This document shows, piece after piece, positions 9,480 through 18,349 of a stretch of 64,000 nucleotides of DNA (positions are counted from its first letter, which is position 1; the number at the start of each line of letters is the position of its first letter). Source of the DNA: Roseiarcus sp963770275 (lineage in GTDB: Bacteria > Pseudomonadota > Alphaproteobacteria > Rhizobiales > Beijerinckiaceae). The stretch spans positions 59,844 to 123,843 of the forward strand of contig CAVYPD010000008.1 in NCBI GenBank assembly GCA_963770275.1, given 5' to 3'. The notes beneath the pieces were generated by a model that worked only from the letters and a program-made list of their open reading frames with translations, did no database searches and was not told the origin of the DNA. Position numbers and translations under genes: made by a program.

Positions 9480-9815
9480 TCAACTCTTACCCAAAGCCCA
9501 GCTGTTCACCGCGCCGCGGCCGTCAGGCGTTGGCGCAATGAAGACAACAAGCTGGTTGCCCTCGCAGCAGCCGAATTTGAGGACGTCGCATGGCCACTCT
9601 TCCCCTCCGAGCACGCCGCAGCTCGTCGCCTTCGAAGACACTGGCCGCGAGCCAACAATAAGGATGGCGACATCCGTCGGCATGCCGACGGCAAGCTTCA
9701 TGCCCGCCTGGAAGGCGTTGAACGGGGGCGGATCGCCGCTCCACATGGGGGGATTGCCGCCGACGCAGCATCCGGAGAGCGAGGCAGCAAGGAATATGGC
9801 GATCAGGGCGCGCAT
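9480..9815 (-). CDS. Small predicted lipoprotein
   Basis: A 111-residue protein with a short N-terminal signal, MRALIAIFLAASLSGCC; LSGC is a good lipobox, so the mature protein should be anchored at Cys16. The remainder is hydrophobic and cysteine-bearing (CCVGG, SCGVLGG, WPCDVLKFGCCEGN) without a domain I recognise. It converges with the alpha/beta hydrolase gene, 11 bp between stop codons, and diverges from ligA. Conservation cannot be judged from here. The signal peptide and clean frame make it more likely a gene than a shadow. Confidence 0.6.
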   Translation of the reverse strand: MRALIAIFLAASLSGCCVGGNPPMWSGDPPPFNAFQAGMKLAVGMPTDVAILIVGSRPVSSKATSCGVLGGEEWPCDVLKFGCCEGNQLVVFIAPTPDGRGAVNSWALGKS

Positions 9816-9972
9816 CGAAGATCTCGGTGTTTGGGCAGGCGGATCGAGATCTCATGACGCACGGTCGCCCTGGACCGCCGTCTCGCCGACGCCAATCAAT
9901 GGAGCAAATCGGTTAGCCGCCGGTTAAGCCGTCGCCTTCCACCATCCCCCACGCTGCGCTAATTTGAGACCC

Positions 9973-12060
9973 ATGACGAAAGAGCCGAAAGCGCCCAAGC
10001 TCACCCTCGCCAAGGCGCGGGAAGAGCACGCGCGGCTTCAGGCCGAGATCGCCGAGCATGACCAGCGCTATCATGGGCAAGACGCGCCGACCATTTCCGA
10101 CGCCGAATACGATGCGTTGCGCCGGCGCTATACCGCGCTCGAAGAGGCGTTCCCCAAACTTGCCGACGCGGACTCTGCGAACCGCAAGGTCGGCGCGGCG
10201 CCGTCGGAGAAATTCGCCAAGGTCCGCCACCGCGTGCCGATGCTGTCGCTCGGCAATATCTTCGCCGACGAGGAGGTCGAGGAGTTCTGCGCCCGGGTGC
10301 GGCGTTTTCTGGGCTTGAGCGACGGCGCGCCGCTCGATGTCGTTGCGGAAGCGAAGATCGACGGCCTCTCCTGCAGCCTGCGCTACGAGAATGGCGAACT
10401 CGTCCAGGCGGCCACGCGCGGCGACGGCTACGAGGGCGAGGACGTGACCGCGAATGTGCGCGTTGTCGAAGCGATCCCGAAGCGCCTCAAAGGCGCGCCG
10501 AAGATCTTCGAGGCGCGCGGCGAGGTCTACATGCGCCACACCGACTTTGCCGCGCTCAATGCGCGCCAGGCCGCCGCCGGCAAGCCGGTCTACGCCAATC
10601 CGCGCAACTTCGCCGCAGGCTCGCTGCGCCAGCTCGATCCGCGCATGACCGCCGAGCGGCCCTTGCAGTTTTTCGCCTATGCCTGGGGAGAAGTCAGCGA
10701 GCCCTTCGCCTCGACCCAGTTCGGCGCCATCGAGGCCATGGGTCGCTTCGGCCTGCCGACCAATCCGTTGACCAAGCTCTGTCATTCTGCGTCGGAGATG
10801 CTGGCGCAGTATCACTCCATCGAAGAGAAACGGGCGACGCTCGGCTACGACATCGACGGCGTCGTCTACAAGGTCAATGATCTTACGCTGCAGCAGCGGC
10901 TTGGCTTCGTCTCGCGCTCGCCGCGCTGGGCGGTCGCGCACAAGTTCCCAGCCGAACAGGCGATGACAATCGTCGAAGCGATCGGCATTAATGTCGGCCG
11001 AACCGGCGCGCTCACGCCACTCGCCAAGCTCAAGCCCGTGACCGTCGGCGGCGTCGTCGTCTCCAACGCCACTTTGCACAACGAGGACGAGATCGAGCGC
11101 AAGGACGTGCGCGTCGGCGACACGGTGGTGGTGCAGCGCGCCGGCGACGTCATCCCGCAGGTGCTCGCGGTCGTGCTCGACAAACGGCCGGCGGATTCGA
11201 AACCCTATGTCTTCCCGGAGACCTGCCCGATCTGCGGCTCGGCGGCTTTGCGCGAGATCGACGAGAAGACAGGCGAAAAGGATGTCGTGCGCCGCTGCAC
11301 CGGCACGCTCATCTGTCCGGCGCAGGCGGTCGAAGGTCTCAAGCATTTCGCGTCCCGCAACGCCTTCGACATCGAGGGACTGGGCGAAAAACTGATCGAG
11401 CTCTTTTTCACCGAAGGCTTGATCCGCACGCCGGCCGACATTTTCACGCTGAAGGCGCGCGATGGGCAAGGCCGCCCGCCTTTGCGCGAGTGGGAGGGGT
11501 TCGGCGAGACCTCGGCGCGCAATCTGTTCAACGCCATCGACGCGCGCCGAACGATTCCGCTCAACCGCTTCCTCTATGCGCTTGGAATCCGCCATGTCGG
11601 CGAAACCAATGCACGGCGCCTCGCGCGCCATTTCGGCGACTGGGATTCCTTACGCGCCGCTGCGCGGGTCGAAAACGCCGCCGAGGAGATTTCGGCGATC
11701 GGGGGAATCGGGCCAGTGGTCGCCGAGGCGATCGCCGACTTCTTCGCCGAGCCGCGGAACGAGGCGGCGCTCGACGCCCTTGTCAAGGAAGTGACGATCG
11801 AGCCGATGGAGGCGATCGCCGCCGGCCACCCGCTCGCCGGTCAGACGATCGTGTTCACTGGCTCATTGGAAAAGATGACGCGCGACGAAGCCAAGGCGGT
11901 CGCCGAGCGGCTCGGGGCCAAGGTCTCGGGCTCGATCTCGGCCAAGACCAACCTCGTGGTCGCCGGACCCGGCGCCGGCTCGAAACTCGCCAAGGCGCGG
12001 GAATTGGGGGTCGAGACGGTCGACGAGGACGAGTGGATCAGGCGCTCAGGGTCGGGGTAG
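9973..12060 (+). CDS. ligA: NAD-dependent DNA ligase
   Basis: Seals nicks during replication and repair. The protein is 695 residues from ATG 9973, the usual full length. Order: Ia domain with YDALRRRY; adenylation domain with the catalytic Lys128 in AEAKIDG and TRGDGYEGEDVT; OB fold with GRTGALTPLAKL; a four-cysteine zinc finger (CPICG ... CTGTLICPAQ); helix-hairpin-helix repeats around SAIGGIGPVVAEAIADFF; and a C-terminal BRCT domain beginning GQTIVFTGSLEKMTRDEAK. All elements are present in one uninterrupted frame, one of the larger intact genes in the window. An in-frame TTG nine bases upstream is a less likely start. Confidence 0.97.
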   Translation: MTKEPKAPKLTLAKAREEHARLQAEIAEHDQRYHGQDAPTISDAEYDALRRRYTALEEAFPKLADADSANRKVGAAPSEKFAKVRHRVPMLSLGNIFADEEVEEFCARVRRFLGLSDGAPLDVVAEAKIDGLSCSLRYENGELVQAATRGDGYEGEDVTANVRVVEAIPKRLKGAPKIFEARGEVYMRHTDFAALNARQAAAGKPVYANPRNFAAGSLRQLDPRMTAERPLQFFAYAWGEVSEPFASTQFGAIEAMGRFGLPTNPLTKLCHSASEMLAQYHSIEEKRATLGYDIDGVVYKVNDLTLQQRLGFVSRSPRWAVAHKFPAEQAMTIVEAIGINVGRTGALTPLAKLKPVTVGGVVVSNATLHNEDEIERKDVRVGDTVVVQRAGDVIPQVLAVVLDKRPADSKPYVFPETCPICGSAALREIDEKTGEKDVVRRCTGTLICPAQAVEGLKHFASRNAFDIEGLGEKLIELFFTEGLIRTPADIFTLKARDGQGRPPLREWEGFGETSARNLFNAIDARRTIPLNRFLYALGIRHVGETNARRLARHFGDWDSLRAAARVENAAEEISAIGGIGPVVAEAIADFFAEPRNEAALDALVKEVTIEPMEAIAAGHPLAGQTIVFTGSLEKMTRDEAKAVAERLGAKVSGSISAKTNLVVAGPGAGSKLAKARELGVETVDEDEWIRRSGSG

Positions 12061-12198
12061 CCGGCTCAAGGGCGTACGTTGTCGCCACTGGCAACGAGGG
12101 CGCCGCTTGGCGCCGTGACGTCACAAAGACCTTGTAGTCTTCATCTACATCGGGATTGCGCGGGGCAAGATAGCGCGATTCCTAAAAGGAGCCCCAGC

Positions 12199-13080
12199 AT
12201 GCAAACTTTGCGAAATGCTCTGCAGCAAAGCGAGAAGAGCGGAGTGGCGATCGGCCACTTCAATGTGGCAGACTTGGTTCTATTGAAAGCGGTGGTGGCC
12301 GCCGCGCGGGACCTCAAAGTCCCGGTCGCTGTCGGCGCCTCTGAGGGAGAGCGGGAATTTTTCGGCGTGCGGCAAATAGCCGCTCTGGTGCGGAGCTTGC
12401 GAGAGGAATACGATTATCCAATCTTCCTCAACGCAGACCATACCCATTCGCTGGCGCACGCCATGGATGTCGCTAAAGCAGGCTTTGACTCCGTCGTCTT
12501 CGATCTGTCTGCGCTGCCGTTCGAGGAGAACGTGCGCCAGACGAAAGAGGCCGTCGTAGCCCTTAAGGCCATCAATCCTGCGATCCTGGTCGAGGGCGAG
12601 ATCGGCGACATCGGAACCGGGTCGGAAATCCATGAAACCGCGCCTGACTTGTCAAAGGGCCTCACCTCGCCGGCGCAGGCGAAAGAGTTTGTCGAGTCGA
12701 CGGGGATAGACATCCTCGCTCCCGCGGTCGGCAACATGCACGGGATGCTGAAGAGCATGGTTCAGGGGCAGACGAGAAAGCGACTCGATATCGGGAGAAT
12801 CGCTGAGATCAAGAGCGCTGTGAAGATACCCATGACCCTCCACGGCGGATCGGGAACCGATGATGAAGATTTGCGCAAGGCGATCGGCGCCGGAATCAAC
12901 ATCGTCCACATCAACACGGAACTGAGGGTTGCGTGGAGGCGCGGCTTGGAGGAAGGCCTCAGCAAAGAACCCGACGAGGTCGTCCCCTATAAGATCTTGC
13001 CGTTTGCGGTGAAGTCGGTCCAGGCGGTCGCCCGCTCGCGCCTCGAGCTTTTTAACGCTGCGGGCAACGCGCGCCATTGA
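12199..13080 (+). CDS. Class II (zinc) ketose-bisphosphate aldolase
   Basis: A 293-residue metal-dependent aldolase of the FbaA/GatY/KbaY family, which reversibly cleaves fructose- or tagatose-1,6-bisphosphate. FLNADHTHS at residues 77-84 gives the catalytic Asp80 and the metal-binding His81/His83 region; GEIGDIGTG, APAVGNMHG and MTLHGGSGTDDEDL complete the metal and phosphate site, with NINTELR-type VHINTELR near the end. AAAAGGAGCCCCAGC before ATG 12199 is a convincing ribosome site. It follows ligA after 138 bp. The precise sugar is not decidable; the divergence from typical Calvin-cycle FbaA suggests the tagatose/deoxy-sugar side of the family is possible. Confidence 0.85.
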   Translation: MQTLRNALQQSEKSGVAIGHFNVADLVLLKAVVAAARDLKVPVAVGASEGEREFFGVRQIAALVRSLREEYDYPIFLNADHTHSLAHAMDVAKAGFDSVVFDLSALPFEENVRQTKEAVVALKAINPAILVEGEIGDIGTGSEIHETAPDLSKGLTSPAQAKEFVESTGIDILAPAVGNMHGMLKSMVQGQTRKRLDIGRIAEIKSAVKIPMTLHGGSGTDDEDLRKAIGAGINIVHINTELRVAWRRGLEEGLSKEPDEVVPYKILPFAVKSVQAVARSRLELFNAAGNARH

Positions 13081-13083
13081 GGC

Positions 13084-13545
13084 TTATGGCGAGGCGAACT
13101 CGGCCGGCCGCGTCTGGCGCGCGAGCGCGTCGAGCACGGCGTTGATCATGCCGCTCTCCTCGGGACCGAAGAAAGCGGCGGCGACGTCGACATATTCGGT
13201 CACCGCCACCCGCGCCGGCACGTCCGGACGGTTGCGCAATTCGTAAAGCGCCGCCCGCAGAATGGCGCGCATGAGCGCTTCGACCCGCTTCAGCGGCCAG
13301 CCGTCGGCGAGGGTGTCGTCGAGCGCGCGATCAATCGGCAATTGATCACGTTGCACCCCCGACACGACGTCGCGAAAGAACGTCAAATCCGCGGGCGTAT
13401 AGGCGTCCCCTTCGATCTCCTGCCCGAGCCAATGAGCCTCGAATTCAGCGAGGATATCGTTGAGCCCCTTGTCGGCGATCTCCATCTGGTAGAGCGCCTG
13501 CGAGGCCGCGAGCCGCGCCGCCGAACGCTTGTCGGACCGTTTCAT
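13084..13545 (-). CDS. nusB: Transcription antitermination factor NusB
   Basis: A 153-residue all-helical RNA-binding protein that acts with NusE in antitermination on rRNA operons. RSAARLAASQALYQMEIADKG at the N-terminus and RAILRAALYELRNRPDVPARVAVTEYVDVAAAFF in the second half are characteristic. Its start overlaps the stop of ribH by four bases (ATGA), the standard ribH-nusB arrangement that couples translation. It converges with the aldolase gene, with only 3 bp between the coding ends. Confidence 0.95.
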   Translation of the reverse strand: MKRSDKRSAARLAASQALYQMEIADKGLNDILAEFEAHWLGQEIEGDAYTPADLTFFRDVVSGVQRDQLPIDRALDDTLADGWPLKRVEALMRAILRAALYELRNRPDVPARVAVTEYVDVAAAFFGPEESGMINAVLDALARQTRPAEFASP

Positions 13546-14030
13546 CGGTTAACAAGCCGACGGGCAAGATGGGCAAGCCCGATCGCCGCCCTCGCCGCGT
13601 CGCCGCCTTTGTCGCCGCGCTCCGGATCGGCCCGCTCCTCGGCCTGCTCGATCGTCTCGGTGGTGAGGATGCCATTGCCGAGCGCAAGGCGGCGCTCGAC
13701 CGACATATCCATGAGCGCCCGCGCGGACTCGCCGGCGACAATCTCGAAATGAAAGGTTTCGCCCCGCACGACACAGCCGAGCGCGACCGCTCCGTCATAA
13801 GGGCGGCCTGCCGCTTTCGCGGCATCGAGAGCGATCGCCATGCCGGCTGGAATCTCCAGGGCGCCGGCCACGCTGACGAGGTCGTAGGTCGCGCTCGCCG
13901 CCTCGATCGCGCGGGTCGCGCCGGCAAGCAGGTCGGCGCCGATCGCGTCGTAATAGCGCGCCTCGACAATGAGAAAGCGGCCGCCTTCGAAGCGAGGCGC
14001 AGTTGCGGCGGCCCGGCGCGGCTCGGCCAT
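13542..14030 (-). CDS. ribH: 6,7-dimethyl-8-ribityllumazine synthase
   Basis: Penultimate step of riboflavin synthesis, condensing the ribityl pyrimidine with dihydroxybutanone phosphate. Family landmarks: LIVEARYYDAIGADLLAGA, SVAGALEIPAGM, GAVALGCVVRGETFHFEIVAGESARALMDMSVE and GILTTETIEQAEERA. Length 162 residues, typical of the icosahedral or pentameric alphaproteobacterial type. It overlaps nusB by four bases. The upstream ribE/ribBA genes are not in this window, so the riboflavin genes are split here. Confidence 0.95.
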   Translation of the reverse strand: MAEPRRAAATAPRFEGGRFLIVEARYYDAIGADLLAGATRAIEAASATYDLVSVAGALEIPAGMAIALDAAKAAGRPYDGAVALGCVVRGETFHFEIVAGESARALMDMSVERRLALGNGILTTETIEQAEERADPERGDKGGDAARAAIGLAHLARRLVNR

Positions 14031-14100
14031 CGGTCAGATCTCTTGGGCTGTATCAGGGACGGCGCAAGTCCATAAAGGCCGCGGGCGGCGGAGGCAAGGC

Positions 14101-14398
14101 TCACTCGCCTGAGCGCCAGCGCCCATAGCGCCAGGGCTGCGCCCATGAGGCGGTAAGCGGAGGCCGGTCGGGCGGCGGATCGTAGCCGGAGCCACCCCAG
14201 GGGTGGCAGCGGCACACGCGCGCCAGCACCCATCCAGGAGCCCGCCCAAAGGCCGTGGCGCTCGATCGCCTCGTCCGTATAGGCCGAACAGGTCGGCAAA
14301 TAGCGGCACTGACGGCCGATCAGGCCTGAGAGTGTCAGCTGGTAGAAGCGGATCAGCGCATGGGCGGCGCGACGCGGCGCAAGAGCCGGCGCGCTCAC
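14101..14398 (-). CDS. yidD: Membrane protein insertion factor YidD, one frameshift
   Basis: Small membrane-associated protein thought to help YidC-dependent insertion. ALIRFYQLTLSGLIGRQCRY, LPTCSAYTDEAIERHG and, after a shift, RVCRCHPWGGSGYDPPP are the family signature with its conserved cysteines. One extra base lies near 14225 within GGTGCTGGCGCG. The GTG start at 14398 overlaps the stop of the IscU-like gene (GTGA), indicating translational coupling. Corrected length is about 98 residues. In this organism yidD is not next to rpmH-rnpA-yidC but next to the scaffold gene, an arrangement known in related bacteria. Confidence 0.88.
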
Positions 14399-14853
14399 GA
14401 CGCCGGCGCGGTCTCGCGAGCCGCCTCGCGCGCGGCGATTTGCGCCAACGCATCGGCGACCGCGTCGAACGTCAACAATGTGGAAGCGTGGCGAGCCTTG
14501 TAATCGCGAACCGGCTCGAGAACGGCGAATTCGGCCCATTTGCCTTCGGGCGGCGGACCGTTCGCCTTCAGCATCCGCGTCACGCGGTCGCGCAGCGCGT
14601 TGAGCTCCTCGGCGGTCGCGCCAATGATATGGCGAGCCATCAACGACGAGGACGCCTGACCGAGCGCGCACGCCTTCACGTCATGGGCGAAATCCGCGAC
14701 CCGCCCGTCCTGCACGCAAAGGTCGATCGTCACCGTCGAACCGCACAGCCGCGAATGCGCTTTCGCGCTGGCGTCCGGCTTCGCAAGCCGCCCGAGCCTC
14801 GGAATGTTGCCCGCGAGCTCGAGGATGCGTTGATTGTAGATCTCGTTGATCAT
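14395..14853 (-). CDS. IscU/NifU-like iron-sulfur scaffold family protein
   Basis: A 152-residue protein with the IscU fold. The first two cluster-ligand cysteines are visible, Cys37 in RLCGST and Cys62 in KACALGQASSS, the latter close to the ACALGQAS form of the family. The third ligand position, where IscU and SufU carry Cys after a His or Lys, reads RHASTLLTF (residues 121-129): the His is kept but Cys is replaced by Ala. This variant is probably a lineage-specific form, so true scaffold activity is not assured. It overlaps yidD by four bases and diverges from hisI. The folE gene often found in this neighbourhood is absent. Confidence 0.82.
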   Translation of the reverse strand: MINEIYNQRILELAGNIPRLGRLAKPDASAKAHSRLCGSTVTIDLCVQDGRVADFAHDVKACALGQASSSLMARHIIGATAEELNALRDRVTRMLKANGPPPEGKWAEFAVLEPVRDYKARHASTLLTFDAVADALAQIAAREAARETAPAS

Positions 14854-14952
14854 CCTAATCCGATCCTCAACGTTTCCTATATAGGTCGCGAGAAAGCCGA
14901 AATCGAGGCCTTAGGAAAGGCCAAGCGAAACGCAGCGCGACGAGAGACGGGG

Positions 14953-15387
14953 ATGAACGAGAGCGTCAAATCGAAAGCCAGGCCCGGCGCGACAAGCGAC
15001 CGGGAAGAAGGTGAGGCGTTCGAGCCGAAGTTCGGCGCGGACGGCCTGGCGACTTGCGTCACGATCGACGCGTCGCGCGGCGACGTGCTGATGGTCGCGC
15101 ACATGAACGAGGCCGCTTTGCGGGCGACGCTCGCAACCGGAATCGTCCACTACTGGTCGCGCTCGCGCGGCGCTCTGTGGCGCAAGGGAGACACATCCGG
15201 CCAAACCCAGACGCTGGTCGAAATGCGGGTCGACTGCGACCAGGACGCCTTTCTCGCTTTCGTCACCGTCGGCGGCGACGGCGGGGCCTGCCACACCGGC
15301 CGGCGATCCTGCTTCTACCGCCGCGTTGAGAGAGACGGCGAGACGGCTCGGCTCGCGTTCATCGAACCTTCGACCGCGAACGCGTGA
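14953..15387 (+). CDS. hisI: Phosphoribosyl-AMP cyclohydrolase
   Basis: Third step of histidine synthesis, opening the purine ring of PR-AMP. It is a 144-residue stand-alone HisI, not fused to HisE. The metal-binding VDCDQDAF places Asp94, Asp96 and Asp98, and the zinc cysteines fall at Cys95, Cys113 (GACHTGRRSC) and Cys120; VLMVAHMNEAAL, HYWSRSRGALWRKG and SGQTQ are further signatures. Residues 1-27 are a charged leader without family match. The start at ATG 14953 follows GACGGGG. Upstream in-frame codons back to 14203 overlap yidD and the scaffold gene and are not used. Confidence 0.94.
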   Translation: MNESVKSKARPGATSDREEGEAFEPKFGADGLATCVTIDASRGDVLMVAHMNEAALRATLATGIVHYWSRSRGALWRKGDTSGQTQTLVEMRVDCDQDAFLAFVTVGGDGGACHTGRRSCFYRRVERDGETARLAFIEPSTANA

Positions 15388-15511
15388 TGGAAGGGCCGGC
15401 GTCTGCGCCGCAGCCACAAATTCACGTTAATTGTCTGGCGACATCTGGCGCGCAAGCTTAAGTTTCTCGATGGAAGGCGAACGGTGGGGTCATTTTCTGA
15501 CGGGTTGAGCG

Positions 15512-16533
15512 ATGTTCAGGGCGGCTTATCGCAGAATTGACACTGACCCTGCGCCGGGCGGCGGACGTCCCCGCCGAGCGAAAGTCGGCCTTGTGCTCGG
15601 AGCTGGCGCCGCGCGCGGCTGGTCGCATATCGGCGCGCTCAGGGAACTCGACGCGCTGGGCCTGAAACTCGATGTCATTGTCGGCTCGTCGATCGGCACC
15701 CTGGTCGGAGGCTGCTACGCGGCCGGCCGGCTCGATATGCTCGAGGCCTTCGCCCGTTCCTTGACCCGTCGCCGGGTGCTTGGCCTCTTGGACTTCTCAT
15801 TCACTGGCAGCGGCCTGATCGGCGGCCAGCGGCTTCGGACGAGGCTCGAGGCGGGGCTTGGCGGGCTTCGGATCGAGGATTTGCCGGTCCAATTCGCCGC
15901 TGTCGCGACCGAGATTGGCGGCGGACACGAGATCTGGCTCCGGCGCGGGCTCCTCGTCGACGCGATCCGCGCTTCTTATGCCTTGCCCGGCGTCTTCGAA
16001 CCGGTGAAGGTCGACGGACGCTGGCTGTTCGACGGCGCGATCGTCAATCCCGTGCCGGTCAGCGTCGCGCGCGCGCTCGGCGCCGAGCGCGTCATCGCGC
16101 TCAACATTTCAAGCGATCGCTTTGGCCGCGGCGCTGTCATTCAGGACCCGTTCGGCCGGCCGGAGCCCGCGTCTGCGGTCGAGGAGCCGGCTCGCCCAGG
16201 ACAGCAGCGGCATGATCGCCCGATGGTGGCGGGGCTCAAACGGAGCAAAGCTCAACGGGGAAGCCCCGGCGCCGGGCCTGATGACCTCGATGGTCAACGC
16301 GTTCGATATTCTTCAGGACCGCATCATGCGCTCAAGGCTCGCCGGCGATCCGCCGGACACCCTGGTGCAGGTCAGGGTCGGCAACGTCGGCATGTTCGAG
16401 TTCCACCGCGCCGACGAACTGATCGCGCTCGGCCGCGAGGCGATCCGCAAGGCGGCCGCCGAAATTCGGGAGCACGTCGAACTCACCGGCGGACGCCGCC
16501 GGGGCTGTCGCCTCGGCGGGCCCTCCGACCTAA
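15512..16533 (+). CDS. Patatin-like phospholipase (RssA/NTE type), frameshifted
   Basis: Serine acyl hydrolase with a Ser-Asp dyad. The oxyanion loop VLGAGAARGWSHIG is at residues 28-41, the nucleophile Ser60 sits in IVGSSIGTLVGG, and FDGAIVNPVPV supplies the catalytic Asp. The overall form resembles bacterial RssA. One extra base near 16150-16215 shifts the frame into PGLMTSMVNAFDILQDRIMRSRLAGDPPDTLVQVRVG, typical of the C-terminal third. A probable second +1 near 16490 leads to the TAA at 16531. The end is therefore approximate. It would overlap the convergent CBS gene by four bases. Confidence 0.83.
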
Positions 16534-16962
16534 GCCGTCGCGATATATTCGCGCAGCGCCTGCCGCTCGCTGTCGAGCGCGTTGACGTGGCGCTTGACGA
16601 CGTCGCCGATCGAGACGATGCCGATCAGGCGGCCCTCTTCCACGATCGGAACATGGCGAAACCGGCCCGCCGTCATCGTCTGCCATGACGTGGTCGATGG
16701 TGTCGTCGCGCGTCGCGGTGATGACCTTCGGCGTCATGTAACGCGACACCGGATCATCGAGCGCGGAAGCGCCATGTTTGGCGAGGACGCGGACGACGTC
16801 GCGTTCCGAAACGATGCCCAGAACGCTGAGCGAAGCGTCCGATACGACCACGGCTCCCACGCCTTTTTCGGCCAGGAGCTCGATGACTTCCTTCAGGGTG
16901 CGATGCGGCTGAGTGGTGAAAACGTCGCGCCCCTTTTCGTCAAGAATGCGGGCAACTGTCAT
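16530..16962 (-). CDS. Tandem CBS-domain protein, one frameshift
   Basis: A small cytosolic protein of about 143 residues made almost wholly of two CBS domains, which usually bind adenine nucleotides. Domain 1 runs from FTTQPHRTLKEVIELLAEKG through VSDASLSVLGIVSERDVVR; domain 2 from MTPKVITATRDDTIDHVM through VPIVEEGRLIGIVSIGDVVK, ending ALREYIATA. One extra base near 16683 separates the two parts. Start 16962 (MTVARILDEKG) follows GGGAGAACG, a good ribosome site. Stand-alone CBS pairs of this form are common in Hyphomicrobiales, with no assigned pathway. Confidence 0.88.
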
Positions 16963-17061
16963 CGTTCTCTCCCCTATTCGGGCGGTCTTGAGTCGGGCCG
17001 CCGTAGAATCGAAGATGCGCCCACAACATGGCGTGATCAAGTTCATTTTTGTCGAGGCGAA

Positions 17062-17824
17062 CTAACGCAGTCCGCCATCGACCTGGTAGCATTGCTTAGT
17101 AATCATCGCGCTGTCGTCAGAAGATAGAAACAGCGCCAGGCGCGCGACATCTTCGGCGAGCAAGGTTCGGTTGATGCATTGACGCGCGCGGAAGTCGGCG
17201 ATGTGTTCCTCGCTCATCCAAAGGCGGCGCTGCCGCTCGGTGATCACTGCGCCAGGCGCGATGGCGTTGACGCGGATATTGTCGGAGCCGAACTCGCGCG
17301 CGAGACTGTTCGTCAGGCCGACGACCGCGGCCTTGGCGGTGGCGTAGACCGACAATCGGGGCACCCCGATGCATCCAGGCGGTCGAGGAGAAATTGACGA
17401 TCGCCCCGCCGCCAAGTTCGCGCATGGAGCGGCGCGCGATCTGGGCGGCGAAGAACTGGTGCTTGAGGTTGAGCGCCATCGTGCGGTCCCAATCCTCTTC
17501 GCTCACTTCGTCCGCCGCCTGGCGCTGGTCGTTGGCGGCGTTGTTGACGAGCACGGCGATCGGCCCCATGCGCTGGCGAACCTCCTCCATCGCCGTTTCG
17601 AGCGCGGCGATGTCGGTGAGGTCGCACTGAAGAAACAGCGGCGGAGGGTGGGAGGCGCCGATCTTGGCGACGAGGTCCTTGGACGCTTCGACGGCGATGT
17701 CGACAAAAGCCACATTGGCCTTCTGCTCGGCGAAGGCCTCGACCATCGCGGCGCCGATGCCCGAGCCGCCGCCGGTGATGAAGACGACCTTGTCGATGAG
17801 CGAGGGGTAGCGGGCGAGAGACAT
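17062..17824 (-). CDS. SDR family oxidoreductase, one frameshift
   Basis: Classical short-chain dehydrogenase of about 253 residues. The NAD(P) loop is FITGGGSGIG, NNAAND is the NAG-type motif, the catalytic Ser lies in IVNFSSTAWMH and Tyr-Lys in SVYATAKAAVVG; the end reads KQCYQVDGGLR. One extra base near 17365 disconnects the Ser and Tyr segments. An Asp at the end of beta2 (VAFVDIAVE) favours NAD over NADP. The substrate is unknown; glucose, rhamnose and other polyol dehydrogenases share this pattern. The start at 17824 (MSLARYPSLIDK) was chosen because upstream codons lack homology. Confidence 0.86.
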
Positions 17825-17970
17825 GGAGCGCGGCCTTATCGTTTCAAGCTGAAGGGGCGAGACTACCCTTAAGGCGCCGATCGCCGCGGCGGAACCGGCG
17901 CCGTCGCTTAGGACCGAGCGCGCCCTCGCGGCGATTGCAACCTCAAGGTGGAATCCCGGCCAAATCAAAC

Positions 17971-18043
17971 CGCATAAACGCTCTTAAACGCCACTAAACG
18001 CGCATAAACGTTAGTAAAATAGCTGGCGTTTACTAACGTTTAT
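17971..18043. repeat. TAAACG iterons joined to a perfect inverted repeat
   Basis: Four consecutive 10-bp units (17971-18010) each end in TAAACG: cgcaTAAACG, ctctTAAACG-type, ccacTAAACG and cgcaTAAACG. The last unit is also the start of a perfect 15-bp inverted repeat, ATAAACGTTAGTAAA at 18004-18018 and TTTACTAACGTTTAT at 18029-18043, with a 10-bp spacer. The region is AT-rich inside high-GC DNA. The 10-bp phasing puts each motif on the same face of the helix, as in iteron or operator arrays. The ~620 bp between the SDR and arylsulfatase starts holds no gene that I can support. Confidence 0.8.
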
Positions 18044-18070
18044 TTTTCTGAATCGGGACTTTTCAATGGG
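18044..18070 (+). repeat. Fragment of the dispersed element (copy 3)
   Basis: Immediately after the inverted repeat, the sequence CTGAATCGGGACTTTTCAAT followed by GGGTTACG matches the 3' core of the element at 3765-3800 and of its copy at 55010-55040. The upstream TTGGATTTCC units are missing. It may be a truncated copy; the similarity is about 25 bp long and therefore less certain than the other two. Confidence 0.5.
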
Positions 18071-18333
18071 TTACGAGCGATTTAAATAAGGAAATTCCAG
18101 ACATTCTCCCTCGGGTTGTACTTCAAACGCTTCCGCGACCCATTTCGGGGACGATCTGGAGATCATAGGCTGACTTCGGTTTTAGGCAATGAAATGTCAG
18201 TGTTCTGGAATTTTCCAAGAGAACGCGCACTGATGTCCGAGACACAGGGATGTAAGCTGCAGCCGCCGCGCGGCCAGCATCGGCAAGTCCCAGAGCCTTG
18301 AACGGATCAAACTAACGAGCCGATAGCGTTTAA

Positions 18334-18349
18334 GTTATCGCACGATAAC
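18334..18349. promoter_or_regulatory. 16-bp palindrome upstream of arylsulfatase
   Basis: GTTATCGCACGATAAC is two perfect 7-bp arms around CA. It lies 98 bp before the arylsulfatase start, in AT-rich DNA, with GATAACATAATCG-like sequence repeated 25 bp further on. Its form suits a TetR-, GntR- or LysR-type operator controlling the downstream gene. No regulator gene is adjacent. Confidence 0.55.

Noticed and set aside
17971..18043. Interpretation of the iteron array as a CRISPR
   Set aside because: Units are only 10 bp with no spacers and there are no cas genes.
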